NCBI GenBank assembly: GCA_021769725.1
Contig: JAETSI010000005.1
Span: forward strand, 62,001-126,000
Direction of reading: 5' to 3'
Length of the DNA stretch: 64,000 nucleotides
Origin: Oscillospiraceae bacterium
GTDB taxonomy: Bacteria > Bacillota > Clostridia > Oscillospirales > Ruminococcaceae
The notes under the pieces were generated by a model. It saw nothing but the letters and a program-made list of their open reading frames with translations. It did not search any database and had not been told where the DNA came from. Numbering within the stretch: the stretch's first letter is position 1; each line of letters opens with the position of its first letter. Shown here in pieces: positions 27,245 to 36,488 of this stretch. Position numbers and translations under genes: made by a program.

Positions 27245-28087
27245 ATGATAAAAGATTTTGAAATTATAAAACGGCTTGTCGGAACAAATGTTACAGAAGA
27301 AGATCTGAAATATGTTGACTGCTATATCAGACCGCAGTTCGGACTTTTCATTCCTATAGCAGGTTCATGCGGATATGCTGCAAAAAATGATCATACACAT
27401 CCGTCATACATGATAGTGATTTGTTTTGGAGAAGATACAGAGAAAAAATTCCACTATCATGCCGAAATAACATCACCGGAGATTCCGCATAATGATAAAA
27501 CAGGACAGCATTATTATTGCCTTTTAATTGAAAAGGAATATTTTGAAAACCGTTATAGGTTGTATTCTGATGAACTGCCTGTTTTCAGAGAACATTCATT
27601 TGAGCTATGCAGCGATATATTGAAAACAGTGAATACATTTGCATTCGAGTATAGTAAGTCTATGCTGAATTCCGATATTACGCTTGACGCAAACAGCGAA
27701 ATCATCACACATTGGATAATCCGCAGTATTTTTGGCGAGACCCTTGATATGAGAGCAATATCCAACGACTATTCTATTGCAAGAGCACAGCATTATATGG
27801 AACAGCACTATGCAGAAAATATCACTGTTGCAAGACTGGCGGAATTGGGGTATGTTTCCCCGTCATGTTTTAATCGGAGATTTAAAAAAGAAGTCGGGAT
27901 AACACCTATTGAATATTTGATAGGCATCAGAATAAAATGTGTAAAAATTCTGCTGAGAAGAAAAGAGATTCCCATGACGGATATTGCAATGTGGTGCGGA
28001 TTCGGCAGCAGTGCACATTTTTCTTCCTGTTTTCAAAGCAGGATAGGAATCACTCCCACGGAATACAGGGAAAAATTTAAAGACTAA
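27245..28087 (+). CDS. AraC-family transcriptional regulator
   Basis: This 280-residue regulator has an N-terminal cupin-like sensor (about 25-150, including HTHPSYMIVICFGED) and two C-terminal helix-turn-helix motifs (about 180-280: ITVARLAELGYVSPSCFNRRFKKEVGITPIEYL and MTDIAMWCGFGSSAHFSSCFQSRIGITPTEYR). The layout suits control by a small ligand. Target genes are unknown; nearby PNPOx and GNAT genes are possible. A terminator follows. Confidence 0.9.
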   Translation: MIKDFEIIKRLVGTNVTEEDLKYVDCYIRPQFGLFIPIAGSCGYAAKNDHTHPSYMIVICFGEDTEKKFHYHAEITSPEIPHNDKTGQHYYCLLIEKEYFENRYRLYSDELPVFREHSFELCSDILKTVNTFAFEYSKSMLNSDITLDANSEIITHWIIRSIFGETLDMRAISNDYSIARAQHYMEQHYAENITVARLAELGYVSPSCFNRRFKKEVGITPIEYLIGIRIKCVKILLRRKEIPMTDIAMWCGFGSSAHFSSCFQSRIGITPTEYREKFKD

Positions 28088-28094
28088 GGTATAT

Positions 28095-28150
28095 CCACGA
28101 AGTGTAGAATTGCCTGTTTTGCGTGATTCTACGGCTCGTGGGTTTATTTT
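28095..28150 (+). terminator. Terminator after the AraC-family gene
   Basis: CCACGA...GTAGAAT and ATTCTAC...TCGTGG (28095-28110 with 28126-28141) form a long stem, followed by TTTATTTTT. Confidence 0.8.
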
Positions 28151-28196
28151 TGGGCAAGAATGTAATATAATTTTGATGAAAGGAGGTCGGCAGACA

Positions 28197-28808
28197 ATGG
28201 ATCAGATCAAAACAGGAAAATTCATTGCTCAGATGCGTAAGGAACAAGGACTTACCCAGAGTCAGCTTGCCAATAAACTTTTTATCAGCAATAAGACCAT
28301 CTCAAAATGGGAAACCGGAAAAGGATTGCCGGAGGTTTCCCTTATGCTCCCTCTTTGTGAAATTCTCGGAATCAATGTCAACGAGCTGCTCACGGGAGAG
28401 AAAATATCAATTGCAGAATACAAGGAAAAGGCGGAGGAAAATATGATGAATTTAGTACAGGAAGCTCAGGAGAGCAAAAAGAAATTGATTATTTCGGCGG
28501 TTGTGGCATTTTTGTCAGTATTATCTGCAATACCGCTTATATTAGTCTCGGAAATGTTTGAAATGCCTGTAGCCGCAAGAATTGCACTGTTTGCGATTGC
28601 TATGACTGTCCTTGTCATCGGAATTGCAGTTGCCTGCATCCTCGACAGAGAAGCAGGAGCCTTTGAATGCAGCAAATGTCATACACGCTTCGTACCAACA
28701 ATGTCCGCATACGTCAAAAGTTCCCATATCCTAACCAGAAGAAAGCTGAAATGCCCCAGCTGCGGCTGCAAAAGCTACTGCAAGCACGTTCTTACTAAAA
28801 GCAAATAA
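28197..28808 (+). CDS. XRE-family regulator with membrane and zinc-ribbon parts
   Basis: This 203-residue protein starts at the ATG at 28197 after AAAGGAGG; an open extension to 28110 lies within the upstream terminator. The HTH (about 5-60) is GKFIAQMRKEQGLTQSQLANKLFISNKTISKWETGKGLPE. After a short linker, two membrane helices (about 95-117 and 124-146) and a C-terminal zinc ribbon (CSKCHTRF...KCPSCGCKSYCKH) follow. This HTH plus membrane plus zinc-ribbon layout is common in Firmicutes. It may tether DNA binding to the membrane; the signal is unknown. Confidence 0.87.
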   Translation: MDQIKTGKFIAQMRKEQGLTQSQLANKLFISNKTISKWETGKGLPEVSLMLPLCEILGINVNELLTGEKISIAEYKEKAEENMMNLVQEAQESKKKLIISAVVAFLSVLSAIPLILVSEMFEMPVAARIALFAIAMTVLVIGIAVACILDREAGAFECSKCHTRFVPTMSAYVKSSHILTRRKLKCPSCGCKSYCKHVLTKSK

Positions 28809-28864
28809 AGGCTGTATTCTGAAAATATCTGAGCGTATTCTGAAAGCGTTGATTTGGGTTAATG

Positions 28865-28873
28865 TGCTATAAT
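28865..28873 (+). promoter_or_regulatory. Extended -10 promoter upstream of a repeat and PNPOx gene
   Basis: TGC-TATAAT extended -10 with no good -35 at 17 nt. It lies 15 nt before repeat copy 2, so the repeat would be in the 5' leader of the PNPOx-like gene at 29082. Confidence 0.5.
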
Positions 28874-28887
28874 CATTGTATCAGTTA

Positions 28888-29044
28888 GGGATTGCTCCGA
28901 AATAAGTTATGCATTTATGCGCAGGATAATTTGTTCTATGCAAGGCGCACGACCGTAGTAATACTGTCGTATTTCAAGGGAGTGCAACGCAGCAGAGGAC
29001 AAATTAGACAAGCAGAAATGTGCAAGTTATTTTGGAGAAATTCC
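28888..29044. repeat. Palindromic intergenic repeat, copy 2 (inverted)
   Basis: Outer arms of about 50 nt pair with mismatches: left ATTGCTCCGAAATAAGTT and right AAGTTATTTTGGAGAAAT, then TAATTTGT/ACAAATTA inside. Read on the minus strand the core is TGCGTTG, then hairpin AATAC-GACA-GTATT (28960-28973), then GCGCCTTGCATAG. It lies in the leader of the PNPOx-like gene. Confidence 0.8.
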
Positions 29045-29081
29045 TTATTACTACAGCAGAATATCAGAAAGGATGATTGCA

Positions 29082-29501
29082 ATGACGGCACAGGAAGTGT
29101 ATCGGCTCATGAATGAAAATCCTGCATTTCACCTTGCAACAATGGACGGTAACCAGCCAAGAATAAGAGGAATGCTTTTATTCCGGGCAGACGAAAACGG
29201 AATACTGTTTCATACGGCTTCCACAAAAGAGTTATTTGCTCAGATCAAGAAAAATCCCAAGGCAGAGATGTGCTTCTCCTGCAATGGAACACAGATACGA
29301 GTGACAGGCGTTCTGGAACAGGTTTTTGATGAAAAAATGAAAGAAGAGATTTTTGCTCACCCCACAAGAAAGTTTTTACAGGCATGGAAAGAAAATGGGA
29401 TTGGTGATCTTTTGCAGATTTTCGTTATGAAACATTGTACTGCTGTCACGTGGACAATGGAAACGAATTTTGCTCCCAAAGAACCTGTTCAACTTTGCTG
29501 A
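29082..29501 (+). CDS. PNPOx-family protein
   Basis: This 139-residue protein starts at the ATG at 29082 (MTAQEVYRLMNENPAF), eight nt after AAAGGA. The split-barrel sequence FHLATMDGNQPRIRGMLLFRADENGILFHTASTKELFAQIKKNPKAEMCF is typical of small pyridoxamine-oxidase-like flavoproteins. The substrate is unknown. It is the second PNPOx-like gene of the accessory region; the two are not close paralogues by eye. Confidence 0.85.
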   Translation: MTAQEVYRLMNENPAFHLATMDGNQPRIRGMLLFRADENGILFHTASTKELFAQIKKNPKAEMCFSCNGTQIRVTGVLEQVFDEKMKEEIFAHPTRKFLQAWKENGIGDLLQIFVMKHCTAVTWTMETNFAPKEPVQLC

Positions 29502-30147
29502 AAACTGAATCGAAAGAAAACGCAGTATCGAAAGATGCTGTGTTTTCCTTTTGGAAAGGATTTTGCCCGTTATATTGCTGATTCTATGATTATTATTTGG
29601 CATTTTTATCACTATATCAGATAATTCTAGAGATTTGCACTATGGAGTAGATGCTATATTAATCGTTGATGTGCTACTTTGCATACCAGAAATAATTACG
29701 CTTGTGTTTTTGATTTACCGCAGTAATTAAATATGATAAAAGCACTTGCTTAGAGCGATACTCATAAAGAATTTTAAACCCCGAAGCAACTATTTGTGAA
29801 ATGCTCCCATTTTGTTAGACAATGTGGTATATTATAAATATACCGATATTGAAACTAATGAAAGGTTTCACTTACTATTGACAGGGTCACTTATTCGGGA
29901 ACGCTGATGGAAAGGTGAAAATTTAAGTGTAAATATTCTACAAATTCCGCCCCACATAATGCAGGACGACATTTTTTTATTTTGTGCAAATGTCACAGTA
30001 AGTGTCATAGTCGTATTTTTAGCATAAAAATTAGCCGTTTCTCTTAATTTGAGAATATGTCTTTCTACTATAAAATAGATGAATATAAAAAGTAGCTGTT
30101 TTTCATTTTTAAATACGAATTCCTTTATTTGTTTGAATAAAATCATA
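29502..30147. other. Non-coding AT-rich region
   Basis: About 650 bp with stop codons in all frames apart from short ORFs that lack ribosome sites and family resemblance. AT-rich -10-like words occur, but no promoter, RNA gene or terminator can be called. It may be decayed DNA next to the repeat at 30148. Confidence 0.5.
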
Positions 30148-30378
30148 TTAGAGCGTGTTCACATAAAAATGCAATGCACGTCCTTTCGGCAAATTTTGAC
30201 GGATACTGCGTTAAAAAAGTTCACCATACGTCAGTATGCTTTCACTTTTTCGAGTCTCGACTGTTGTCTCGGTCGGTGCTTCTGCTTCGCAGAGGTGTCC
30301 ACTGGACACCCGCACCCTTGTATTCGCCAAAGTTATGCTCAAAAATCCGCACATTCATTTTACGTGAACACGCTCTAA
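30148..30378. repeat. Palindromic intergenic repeat, copy 3, with sharp terminal inverted repeats
   Basis: TTAGAGCGTGTTCAC (30148-30162) and its exact complement (30364-30378) are perfect 15-bp ends, extendable to about 24 bp with mismatches. Inside are ATACTGCGTT, the hairpin CATAC-GTCA-GTATG (30225-30238), CTTTCAC, and a second palindrome GTGTCCACTGGACAC. It has no transposase and MITE-like size (231 bp). Confidence 0.8.
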
Positions 30379-30446
30379 AATATAAGTCTCAAATTAACTA
30401 AATGATTTGCCAATCCTTTTAGATTTATTTTTCCATCGTGTTCAAA

Positions 30447-31334
30447 TCAATTCTCCAAAATCCTGATAAAATGATTTGCTTCCCGAAGAACATGATCGGC
30501 AAGCAAAGGAAGTATCAGTGAACGGATCTGGCAACTTTCTATTCCATTTGCTCCCGCTGTTTTAAAGTCTCTGAATTTTTTGGTTTCCGTTATGGAATCA
30601 ACAGTTAATGTTCTGTTCTGTGCATTATGGCAGCTGTTCAATAAGGCGGAATAATCTGCCGCAAACCCATCGGCAGAGTTTATCAGCTCGGTTTCTGACG
30701 GATCCAGCAGACCTCGTATAAAAAGAGCGTGCTCCATCATGATCTGATTCCAGAAGCATTCAACTTCTTTCATAGACTGCATACAGATCTCGCCGTTTTC
30801 CTCCAACATCTGCACGTACTTACGATAGAGCTTTGCTTCTCGTATTATGTGCTCAAGCAGCAATGGATAATTCATTGTAAACATCTGACAGCTGAGTACC
30901 TTATCAAGAATCTCTTCTTTCAATGCAATCAAGCCGTTAAGCAGCCTGAGAGCCGTCCGGTTCAAAGCCTTCACCTGACCAAATCTGTTTGTAACATCGT
31001 GGCAGTTGCAACTGCTCAGATTCAATTCTCTTCTGGTAATATTACTGTTAATCGGAATTCCGGTCAATTTTTCAGTCTGTCTTTCCGCAACAAGAGTAAA
31101 TTCCGTCACGATTTCGCCGGAATTCAGCACTTTTCCACTCACTTTCCCATTACTGAGAGTTATTGCACGACTCAGCAGTTTTTCAAATTCATTTTTATAA
31201 AATTCCGCTTTCGCAGAAAAATTTTTATTGACCGGAGTAAATCCCGCTTTCAGGAATAACGAATGCTCTTTCATGATACGTCCGAAAAACAGGTGAAGCT
31301 CCAAAGATTGTGCAATATAATTTTCAGTATGCAT
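30447..31334 (-). CDS. DUF2935 protein (duplicated four-helix bundle)
   Basis: This 295-residue protein starts at the ATG at 31334 (MHTENYIAQSLELHLFFGRI), which has GGAGG upstream; an ATG four codons earlier overlaps that site. Two similar halves each begin with an H/E-rich helix (LELHLFFGRIMKEHSLFLKAGFTP and ECFWNQIMMEHALFIRGLLDPSE) and carry later H/E pairs (LLEHIIREAKLY, LADHVLREANHF). These are spaced like a di-iron or hemerythrin-like site, as in DUF2935 proteins. Metal binding is inference. It has no signal peptide. It is followed upstream on the same strand by a broken multicopper oxidase gene. Confidence 0.85.
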   Translation of the reverse strand: MHTENYIAQSLELHLFFGRIMKEHSLFLKAGFTPVNKNFSAKAEFYKNEFEKLLSRAITLSNGKVSGKVLNSGEIVTEFTLVAERQTEKLTGIPINSNITRRELNLSSCNCHDVTNRFGQVKALNRTALRLLNGLIALKEEILDKVLSCQMFTMNYPLLLEHIIREAKLYRKYVQMLEENGEICMQSMKEVECFWNQIMMEHALFIRGLLDPSETELINSADGFAADYSALLNSCHNAQNRTLTVDSITETKKFRDFKTAGANGIESCQIRSLILPLLADHVLREANHFIRILEN

Positions 31335-31386
31335 AGTTTCCTCCATATATAGTAATTACAGATATAATACTAAGGGGATTCCGGTT

Positions 31387-32625
31387 TTAAACCGGAACTC
31401 CCTTTATTTTTACATTATTCGTATTTGTTATTCTTTTTCTTTTCCACAGACTGCCGAGCGTTCGGCACGCACATTGACAGCGGTACTTGACGCCCTTTTT
31501 CATAACCCGGAATATGCCCCACATTCCTGATTCTACGTCCCATCTTAAAGAACCGGAACGATAGAGATAATCGCCGGGATATTCAGAAGCTCCGTTTTCC
31601 AGCTCAATATTATAGACACCACCGACGCTTACTGCACCTTGCACAGAAATTCTTCTTGAAAACGGATCATCAGGCTGCGAAAGCCAGTTATGGCCATGAA
31701 GTGCAAAGCTGATATTTCTTGGCTTATCTGCCGACATAAGATACCGGATCATGACACGCTCGCCTGTATACGCTTCAAACAATGGGGTTGCCGGGTCTCC
31801 GTGTGCTTTTGAACTGAAAATCTTACTGATAACCGGGTTGCGTTTGAGTCGGTTAAAAAAGCGTTCCGAACGATAATTGAAGCCCTTTTCTCCCGTATCT
31901 TCATGGTCAACGCCTCCGTGTCCGGTATCTTCTCCCTGCTCAGATGTTTTAATCAGATTTCCGTCTTTGTAAGCAGTCGGATGCCATTATGAGCAAACAG
32001 CACAAATTCCCGGAACGCCTTTACTCCCGGAGCTGTAATGACCGCCTGTTCATTAAAATTCTCCTTTTGAAAGGAACATTTACAGTAATACTGTGCGGCA
32101 GGCGGCTCAATTATAATTGCACCAAACAAGCCGTGATATCTGTGATTACGCAAATCTCCAAATGAACTGAGCATACAGGTTCCGTATTCCTTATCGGCAT
32201 GCCATAAATATTTAATGCGTTCCCCCGGTGCAGCAGTTTGTTCCGGTTTGTTAAAACCTACATTTACTCCTGCGGAATATACAGGGCAATGCTTCAAAAA
32301 CTGCGGACTAAGTGAAACCCTGTCTGAGGGTTCGTGGTACATATCAAGCGGAACCGAGGGATAATCATGATACAATACCGGCTTGTCAAACAGATTATGC
32401 AGCGTAATTTCAATCCAGTCTCCAGCATTTGCACGCAGTATCAAAGGTATCGGCTTTTTTCTTCCGCACCTGACATCTTCAGCGTTTTCCAAGGGTACGA
32501 AAAGCATACCCTCAGGGTCATGGTCGCCGTAACGGTTATACTCGATATCCGTCTGAATTGCAGCAATTTCAAACTTGCGTATTTTTGCTCCTTCCGGCGG
32601 ACAAATCGGATTGTCATTACAAAAA
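31387..32625 (-). pseudogene. Multicopper oxidase pseudogene (frameshifted, 5'-truncated)
   Basis: Two minus-strand frames make up one multicopper oxidase. The first (from about 32603) has FEIAAIQTDIEYNRYGDHDP, LILRANAGDWIEITLHNLF and FGDLRNHRYHGLFGAIIIEP (copper-ligand HxxH region). It ends at about 31953, where the next frame continues KDGNLIKTSEQGEDTGHGGV and runs to FALHGHNWL and GSLRWDVESGMWGIFRV near the C-terminus. One missing base near 31968 would restore the frame. The sequence upstream of residue CPPEG shows no oxidase similarity and no signal peptide, so the 5' end is also lost. A sequencing error would explain only the frameshift. Confidence 0.8.
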
Positions 32626-33164
32626 CACCTTTCAAATAAAAGTTGAAATATATAATATCTCAATTTAATATATGATAGTTTTTCCAGATAGGTTCTGAAT
32701 GATAAAGCACATCTTACTCTCCTTAGTTGTCCATAAAATCTTGCCCACACCAGAAGTTCGTTTCCCTTGTGGATTGTAACTTTGCGAATAACAAAAAGTT
32801 TTGCGTAATAAGAGAGTGTCGACAAATATTGCAGCCTTTTTACAGCATTCCAATTTCACTTCAATATTGCCTGAGCAATCCCGGCCTGCATCCTGTTTAC
32901 TTCATATTCAGCTTTTTCCAGTCGATGTTTTTCCAATTTCTGTACAAACTTTTTATTGTTAGGTAACTTCTCAGCTTTCGCTGTCGTTAAATGTTTACCA
33001 TTTACAGGCTTGAATCTGTTTCGGATGTCTCTGGAAACTCCAACTCAAAGGGCGGTAATTATGACTACGGTAATGATTTGTTTTAGCTTATTTTTGACAC
33101 CTTATTTGACACCCACTTTTAAACATTATAGCTAATTTATAACAATCCATAACAAACATTTAAG
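32626..33164. other. Non-coding region beside folD
   Basis: About 540 bp with no supported gene. A short plus-strand ORF (about 32990-33083) ends in an Asn/Gly/Asp-rich tail, and repeats of TTTGACACC follow at about 33090-33120. It may be debris from a mobile element, but there is no recognisable recombinase. Confidence 0.4.
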
Positions 33165-33213
33165 AAAAAGAAAAGCACCGGAATTGCCATGATACAGGCT
33201 TTTACGGTGCTTA
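33165..33213 (-). terminator. Terminator of the ymfF-ymfH-lgt-folD operon
   Basis: On the minus strand AAGCACCG/CGGTGCTT (33205-33212 with 33173-33180) is followed by TTCTTTTTCTT, 15 nt after the folD stop. Confidence 0.82.
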
Positions 33214-33227
33214 ATTCTTTGGGATTT

Positions 33228-34085
33228 TTATTCAATACCCGCCTGCTGTTTAGCGGCAGTAAGCGTATTTTTCATAAGCATGGCAATAGTCATAGGACCT
33301 ACTCCGCCGGGAACAGGTGTGATATATGAAGCTTTTTTCTCGGCAGATTCAAACTCGACATCGCCGCAAAGCTTTCCATTTTCAAGACGGTTCATTCCTA
33401 CGTCTATAACTACGGCGCCCTCCTTTATCATATCTCCTGTAACAAAGTTTGCCTTTCCGACAGCAACAACAAGAATATCTGCGCCAAGACAGATTTCTTT
33501 AAGATTCTGCGTTTTGGAATGACAGATAGTTACAGTACCGCTCTTGTGGAGAAGCAGCATTGCCATAGGCTTGCCTACGATATTGCTTCTGCCGATAACA
33601 ACGCACTGCTTTCCTGATATCTCAGTGCCGGTACTCTCGATAAGGCGCATAACACCGGCAGGCGTGCAGGGCAGGAATGCGTACTTGCCTATCATGATCT
33701 TTCCAACATTAATAGCGTGAAAAGCGTCAACGTCCTTGTCGGGTGAAATAGCGTCGATCACCTTCTTTTCGTCAATATGCGCAGGAAGCGGAAGCTGAAC
33801 CAGAATACCGTTTACTCTATCATCACGATTAAGTACAGTTATAAGATCAAGCAGCTGCTCCTGAGTTGTATTTTCATCCAGAGCATACTCAAAAGACTGG
33901 AATCCTACTGCCTCACACGCTTTCTTCTTATTGTTTACGTAAACCCTTGAAGCAGGATTGTTTCCGACAATAACAACTGCCAGACCTATTTTCAGTCCTT
34001 TTTCCTCTTTAAGTTTTGCCGTTTCCTCTGCAACTTCCTGCTTTACGGCAGCCGAAACTGCCTTTCCGTCAATGATCTGTGCCAT
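33228..34085 (-). CDS. folD: Methylenetetrahydrofolate dehydrogenase/cyclohydrolase
   Basis: This 285-residue bifunctional enzyme interconverts 5,10-methylene-, methenyl- and 10-formyl-tetrahydrofolate. Signatures are [18 protein letters not shown] (catalytic Lys and Tyr region), [26 protein letters not shown] (NADP-binding) and the C-terminal [13 protein letters not shown]. Length is standard. It starts 1 bp after the lgt stop and is the last gene of a four-gene minus-strand operon. Confidence 0.97.
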   Translation of the reverse strand: MAQIIDGKAVSAAVKQEVAEETAKLKEEKGLKIGLAVVIVGNNPASRVYVNNKKKACEAVGFQSFEYALDENTTQEQLLDLITVLNRDDRVNGILVQLPLPAHIDEKKVIDAISPDKDVDAFHAINVGKIMIGKYAFLPCTPAGVMRLIESTGTEISGKQCVVIGRSNIVGKPMAMLLLHKSGTVTICHSKTQNLKEICLGADILVVAVGKANFVTGDMIKEGAVVIDVGMNRLENGKLCGDVEFESAEKKASYITPVPGGVGPMTIAMLMKNTLTAAKQQAGIE

Positions 34086-34086
34086 T

Positions 34087-35208
34087 TTATTTATCCTCCT
34101 TGTTTTTATTATCCTTTATAATCTGCGAATCGGTATCACCGTCATCAGCATCACTGTTTTCAGAATTTACGTCATCATCTTCGTCGTTGTCAAAATCGTC
34201 ATTATCATAATCTTCATCATTATCACCGGTGCGTATATCTTCGGCAGGCATTCCCATCCGCTTTCTCCGGGACTCCTCTATAAGCTGCCTTGATTCATCA
34301 GTGTTTGCATAGAGCACAAATGCTTCCGAATCTCTCCTGCGCCTGAAAAAGAATATTATCTGCAAAGTAACTGAAATGACAAAAAGAATAGCAGAAAGCA
34401 TCTGCGATACTCTGATATTGCCCAGCATAAGGCTATCTGTTCTCAGACCCTCTACGAAAAATCTTTCTGCTCCGTACCAACCAAGGTACATGAGGAATAT
34501 CTGACCGTCGTACTTTCTGCGCTTTGACCACAATGCCAGAAGCACAAATCCCAGTATGCACCAAAGAGATTCATACAGAAAACAGGGATGAACGGCATAA
34601 TCGGCAAATACCTCCTTGCCGTTCTGGTACATTTCACCGGACATATATGTGGTCTCCCAATCAAGACTTGCCTGTATTCTTCCGCCGGTCATTCCAAAAA
34701 GACTGTCGGTATTAGAACCAAATGCCTCCTGATTTACAAAGTTTCCCCAGCGTCCGATTCCCTGACCTATAAGGAAACCAAGAACGGTGATGTCAAGCAT
34801 CGGGAGCATTTTTACCTTGCGTATCTTGCATATCAGCAGACCCAGGAGCATTGCTCCGATGATGCCGCCGTAAATAGCAAGTCCCCCTCCACGGGTATTG
34901 AAGATCTCCTTGATATCTCCCTTATATTCACTCCAGTTAAATATGACGTAATAAGCCCTCGCTCCGACAATTCCGCCGATAACGCCGCCAATAACAGCGT
35001 CAACAGCCCTGTCTGAATCAATACCGAAGCGCTTCATCCTCGGGAAGCAGTACAGCACTGCAAGAACCAGTCCAAGGGTAATGAGGATACCGTACCACTG
35101 TATTTCAAGATTTCCTATTTTAAATGCCGTAGGATCGATATTGAAGCTCCATCCGAGCTTCGGAAAAGATATTTTATTCAGATCCTCTATTTTTTCAACT
35201 GCCGTCAT
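34087..35208 (-). CDS. lgt: Prolipoprotein diacylglyceryl transferase
   Basis: This 373-residue integral membrane enzyme adds diacylglycerol to the lipobox cysteine of prolipoproteins. The Lgt signature [15 protein letters not shown] is present, with [15 protein letters not shown] and a late [16 protein letters not shown] (helix 7 region). About seven membrane helices lie within 1-295. The last about 75 residues form a hydrophilic tail rich in Asp/Asn/Glu, beyond the usual family end. It would serve the lipoproteins encoded in this window. It starts 5 bp after the ymfH stop. Confidence 0.96.
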   Translation of the reverse strand: MTAVEKIEDLNKISFPKLGWSFNIDPTAFKIGNLEIQWYGILITLGLVLAVLYCFPRMKRFGIDSDRAVDAVIGGVIGGIVGARAYYVIFNWSEYKGDIKEIFNTRGGGLAIYGGIIGAMLLGLLICKIRKVKMLPMLDITVLGFLIGQGIGRWGNFVNQEAFGSNTDSLFGMTGGRIQASLDWETTYMSGEMYQNGKEVFADYAVHPCFLYESLWCILGFVLLALWSKRRKYDGQIFLMYLGWYGAERFFVEGLRTDSLMLGNIRVSQMLSAILFVISVTLQIIFFFRRRRDSEAFVLYANTDESRQLIEESRRKRMGMPAEDIRTGDNDEDYDNDDFDNDEDDDVNSENSDADDGDTDSQIIKDNKNKEDK

Positions 35209-35213
35209 TTATC

Positions 35214-36488
35214 TCACTCTCCCTTTATCACTGACATAACAAGCTTGTCAGGTTCCAGTTCATTCCGGATAAAGTCGAGAACATCCTGAGATGTCATTTC
35301 AGAAAGCGCCTCTATCGAATCATACGGCCCTGCGCCGTCCATGTGGGAGCTTATCATAAGATTTGCGACCACCTCGACATTATTAAGCTCACGAACAGCC
35401 ATACCATATGCAGATTTCTTTATTCGCTGGAAGTCCTTTTCGTTTATTCCCTCACGGAGCATCCTGCCGATCTCTTCCCTGATGCTGTCACGGATGATCT
35501 CCGGGGAATCAGACTCGCCGCTGAATATTACGGAGAAGTAGCCGTCACCTGCAAAGACTTCTCCGCCGAAACTCGAATTAATAACTCCGTCATTGAGCAG
35601 TTTCCTGTACATTTCAGTGGAAGCATCCGAAATAAGAGAAATGGCGGCAGAAGCCGTAATAGTTTTTTTCAACCGTTCATGACCACTGCACGGGCGGCAC
35701 TTATATCCGATGTGGAAAATAGAAGCCCCCACCGGCTGAATCTCATAGATTTCCGGTTCAACTACAGACTCCGGCTCGTCCGGGAACACAGTCTCCAGCC
35801 CCTTATCTTCACATGATCTGAGACACTCGTCACATATGGCAAGAACCTCGTCTGCATTGATATTTCCGGCGATTGAAAGAACCATATTATTGAGATTGTA
35901 AAAAGTGTAGTAGCATTTGTAGAGGAGATCGGCGTCAATCTTAGCAATGCTCTCCACCGTGCCGGCAATGTCGATCTTTACAGGATGATTATGATACATA
36001 CAGCGCAGCATATTGAAAAAAACACGCCATTCCGGATTATCGTTGGTCATCTTGATCTCCTGACCGATAATCCCCTGTTCCTTGTCCACGGTCGCCTGGG
36101 TGAAATACGGCTTCTGGACGAAATCCAGAAGAATTCTCAGAGATTCCTGATAATTTCCGGAACAGTTGAAGAGATAGCAGGTCTTGTCAAAGGAAGTAAA
36201 GGCATTGCCATTAGCGCCTGTCTTTGCATAAAGTTCAAAGACGTCGCAGTCCTCATTCTCAAAGAGCTTGTGCTCCAGAAAATGTGCTATTCCCTCCGGA
36301 ACAACTGTATATTCCTTATCGTCCCTCATTTTGAACATAGTATTTACAGAGCCGTACTTTGTACCAAAAAGCGCTTCAACGCTGCTGAATCCCGGCATTT
36401 CGCAAATATAGATATTAAGACCGCTGCTATGCTTTACATGAATACAGCTGTCCCCTGTCCTTGGGCTTGTAAGAATATTCTTTTCCAT
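35214..36488 (-). CDS. ymfH: M16-family zinc peptidase, YmfH type
   Basis: This 424-residue protein has the inverted zinc motif HFLEH (H69, E72, H73) with the downstream Glu expected near 140-150. It also has GTKYGSVNTMF and VVPEGIAHFLEHKLFE, as in YmfH/MlpA-like clostridial peptidases. It pairs with the upstream inactive-type partner YmfF, like the alpha/beta mitochondrial processing peptidase pair. In Bacillus, YmfFH-type proteins are tied to EF-P modification or peptide processing. Its ATG overlaps the ymfF stop (TAATG). Confidence 0.92.
   Translation of the reverse strand: MEKNILTSPRTGDSCIHVKHSSGLNIYICEMPGFSSVEALFGTKYGSVNTMFKMRDDKEYTVVPEGIAHFLEHKLFENEDCDVFELYAKTGANGNAFTSFDKTCYLFNCSGNYQESLRILLDFVQKPYFTQATVDKEQGIIGQEIKMTNDNPEWRVFFNMLRCMYHNHPVKIDIAGTVESIAKIDADLLYKCYYTFYNLNNMVLSIAGNINADEVLAICDECLRSCEDKGLETVFPDEPESVVEPEIYEIQPVGASIFHIGYKCRPCSGHERLKKTITASAAISLISDASTEMYRKLLNDGVINSSFGGEVFAGDGYFSVIFSGESDSPEIIRDSIREEIGRMLREGINEKDFQRIKKSAYGMAVRELNNVEVVANLMISSHMDGAGPYDSIEALSEMTSQDVLDFIRNELEPDKLVMSVIKGE

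Noticed and set aside
29868..30146. Minus-strand ORF of 92 codons
   Set aside because: No ribosome site, no family resemblance, low-complexity AT-rich translation.
30174..30401. ORFs inside repeat copy 3
   Set aside because: They are translations of the palindromic repeat and lack start signals.
32990..33083. Short plus-strand ORF with a GGNYDYGNDLF end, followed by TTTGACACC repeats
   Set aside because: Looks like possible recombinase debris but is too short to assign; no integrase or attachment-site duplication was found.
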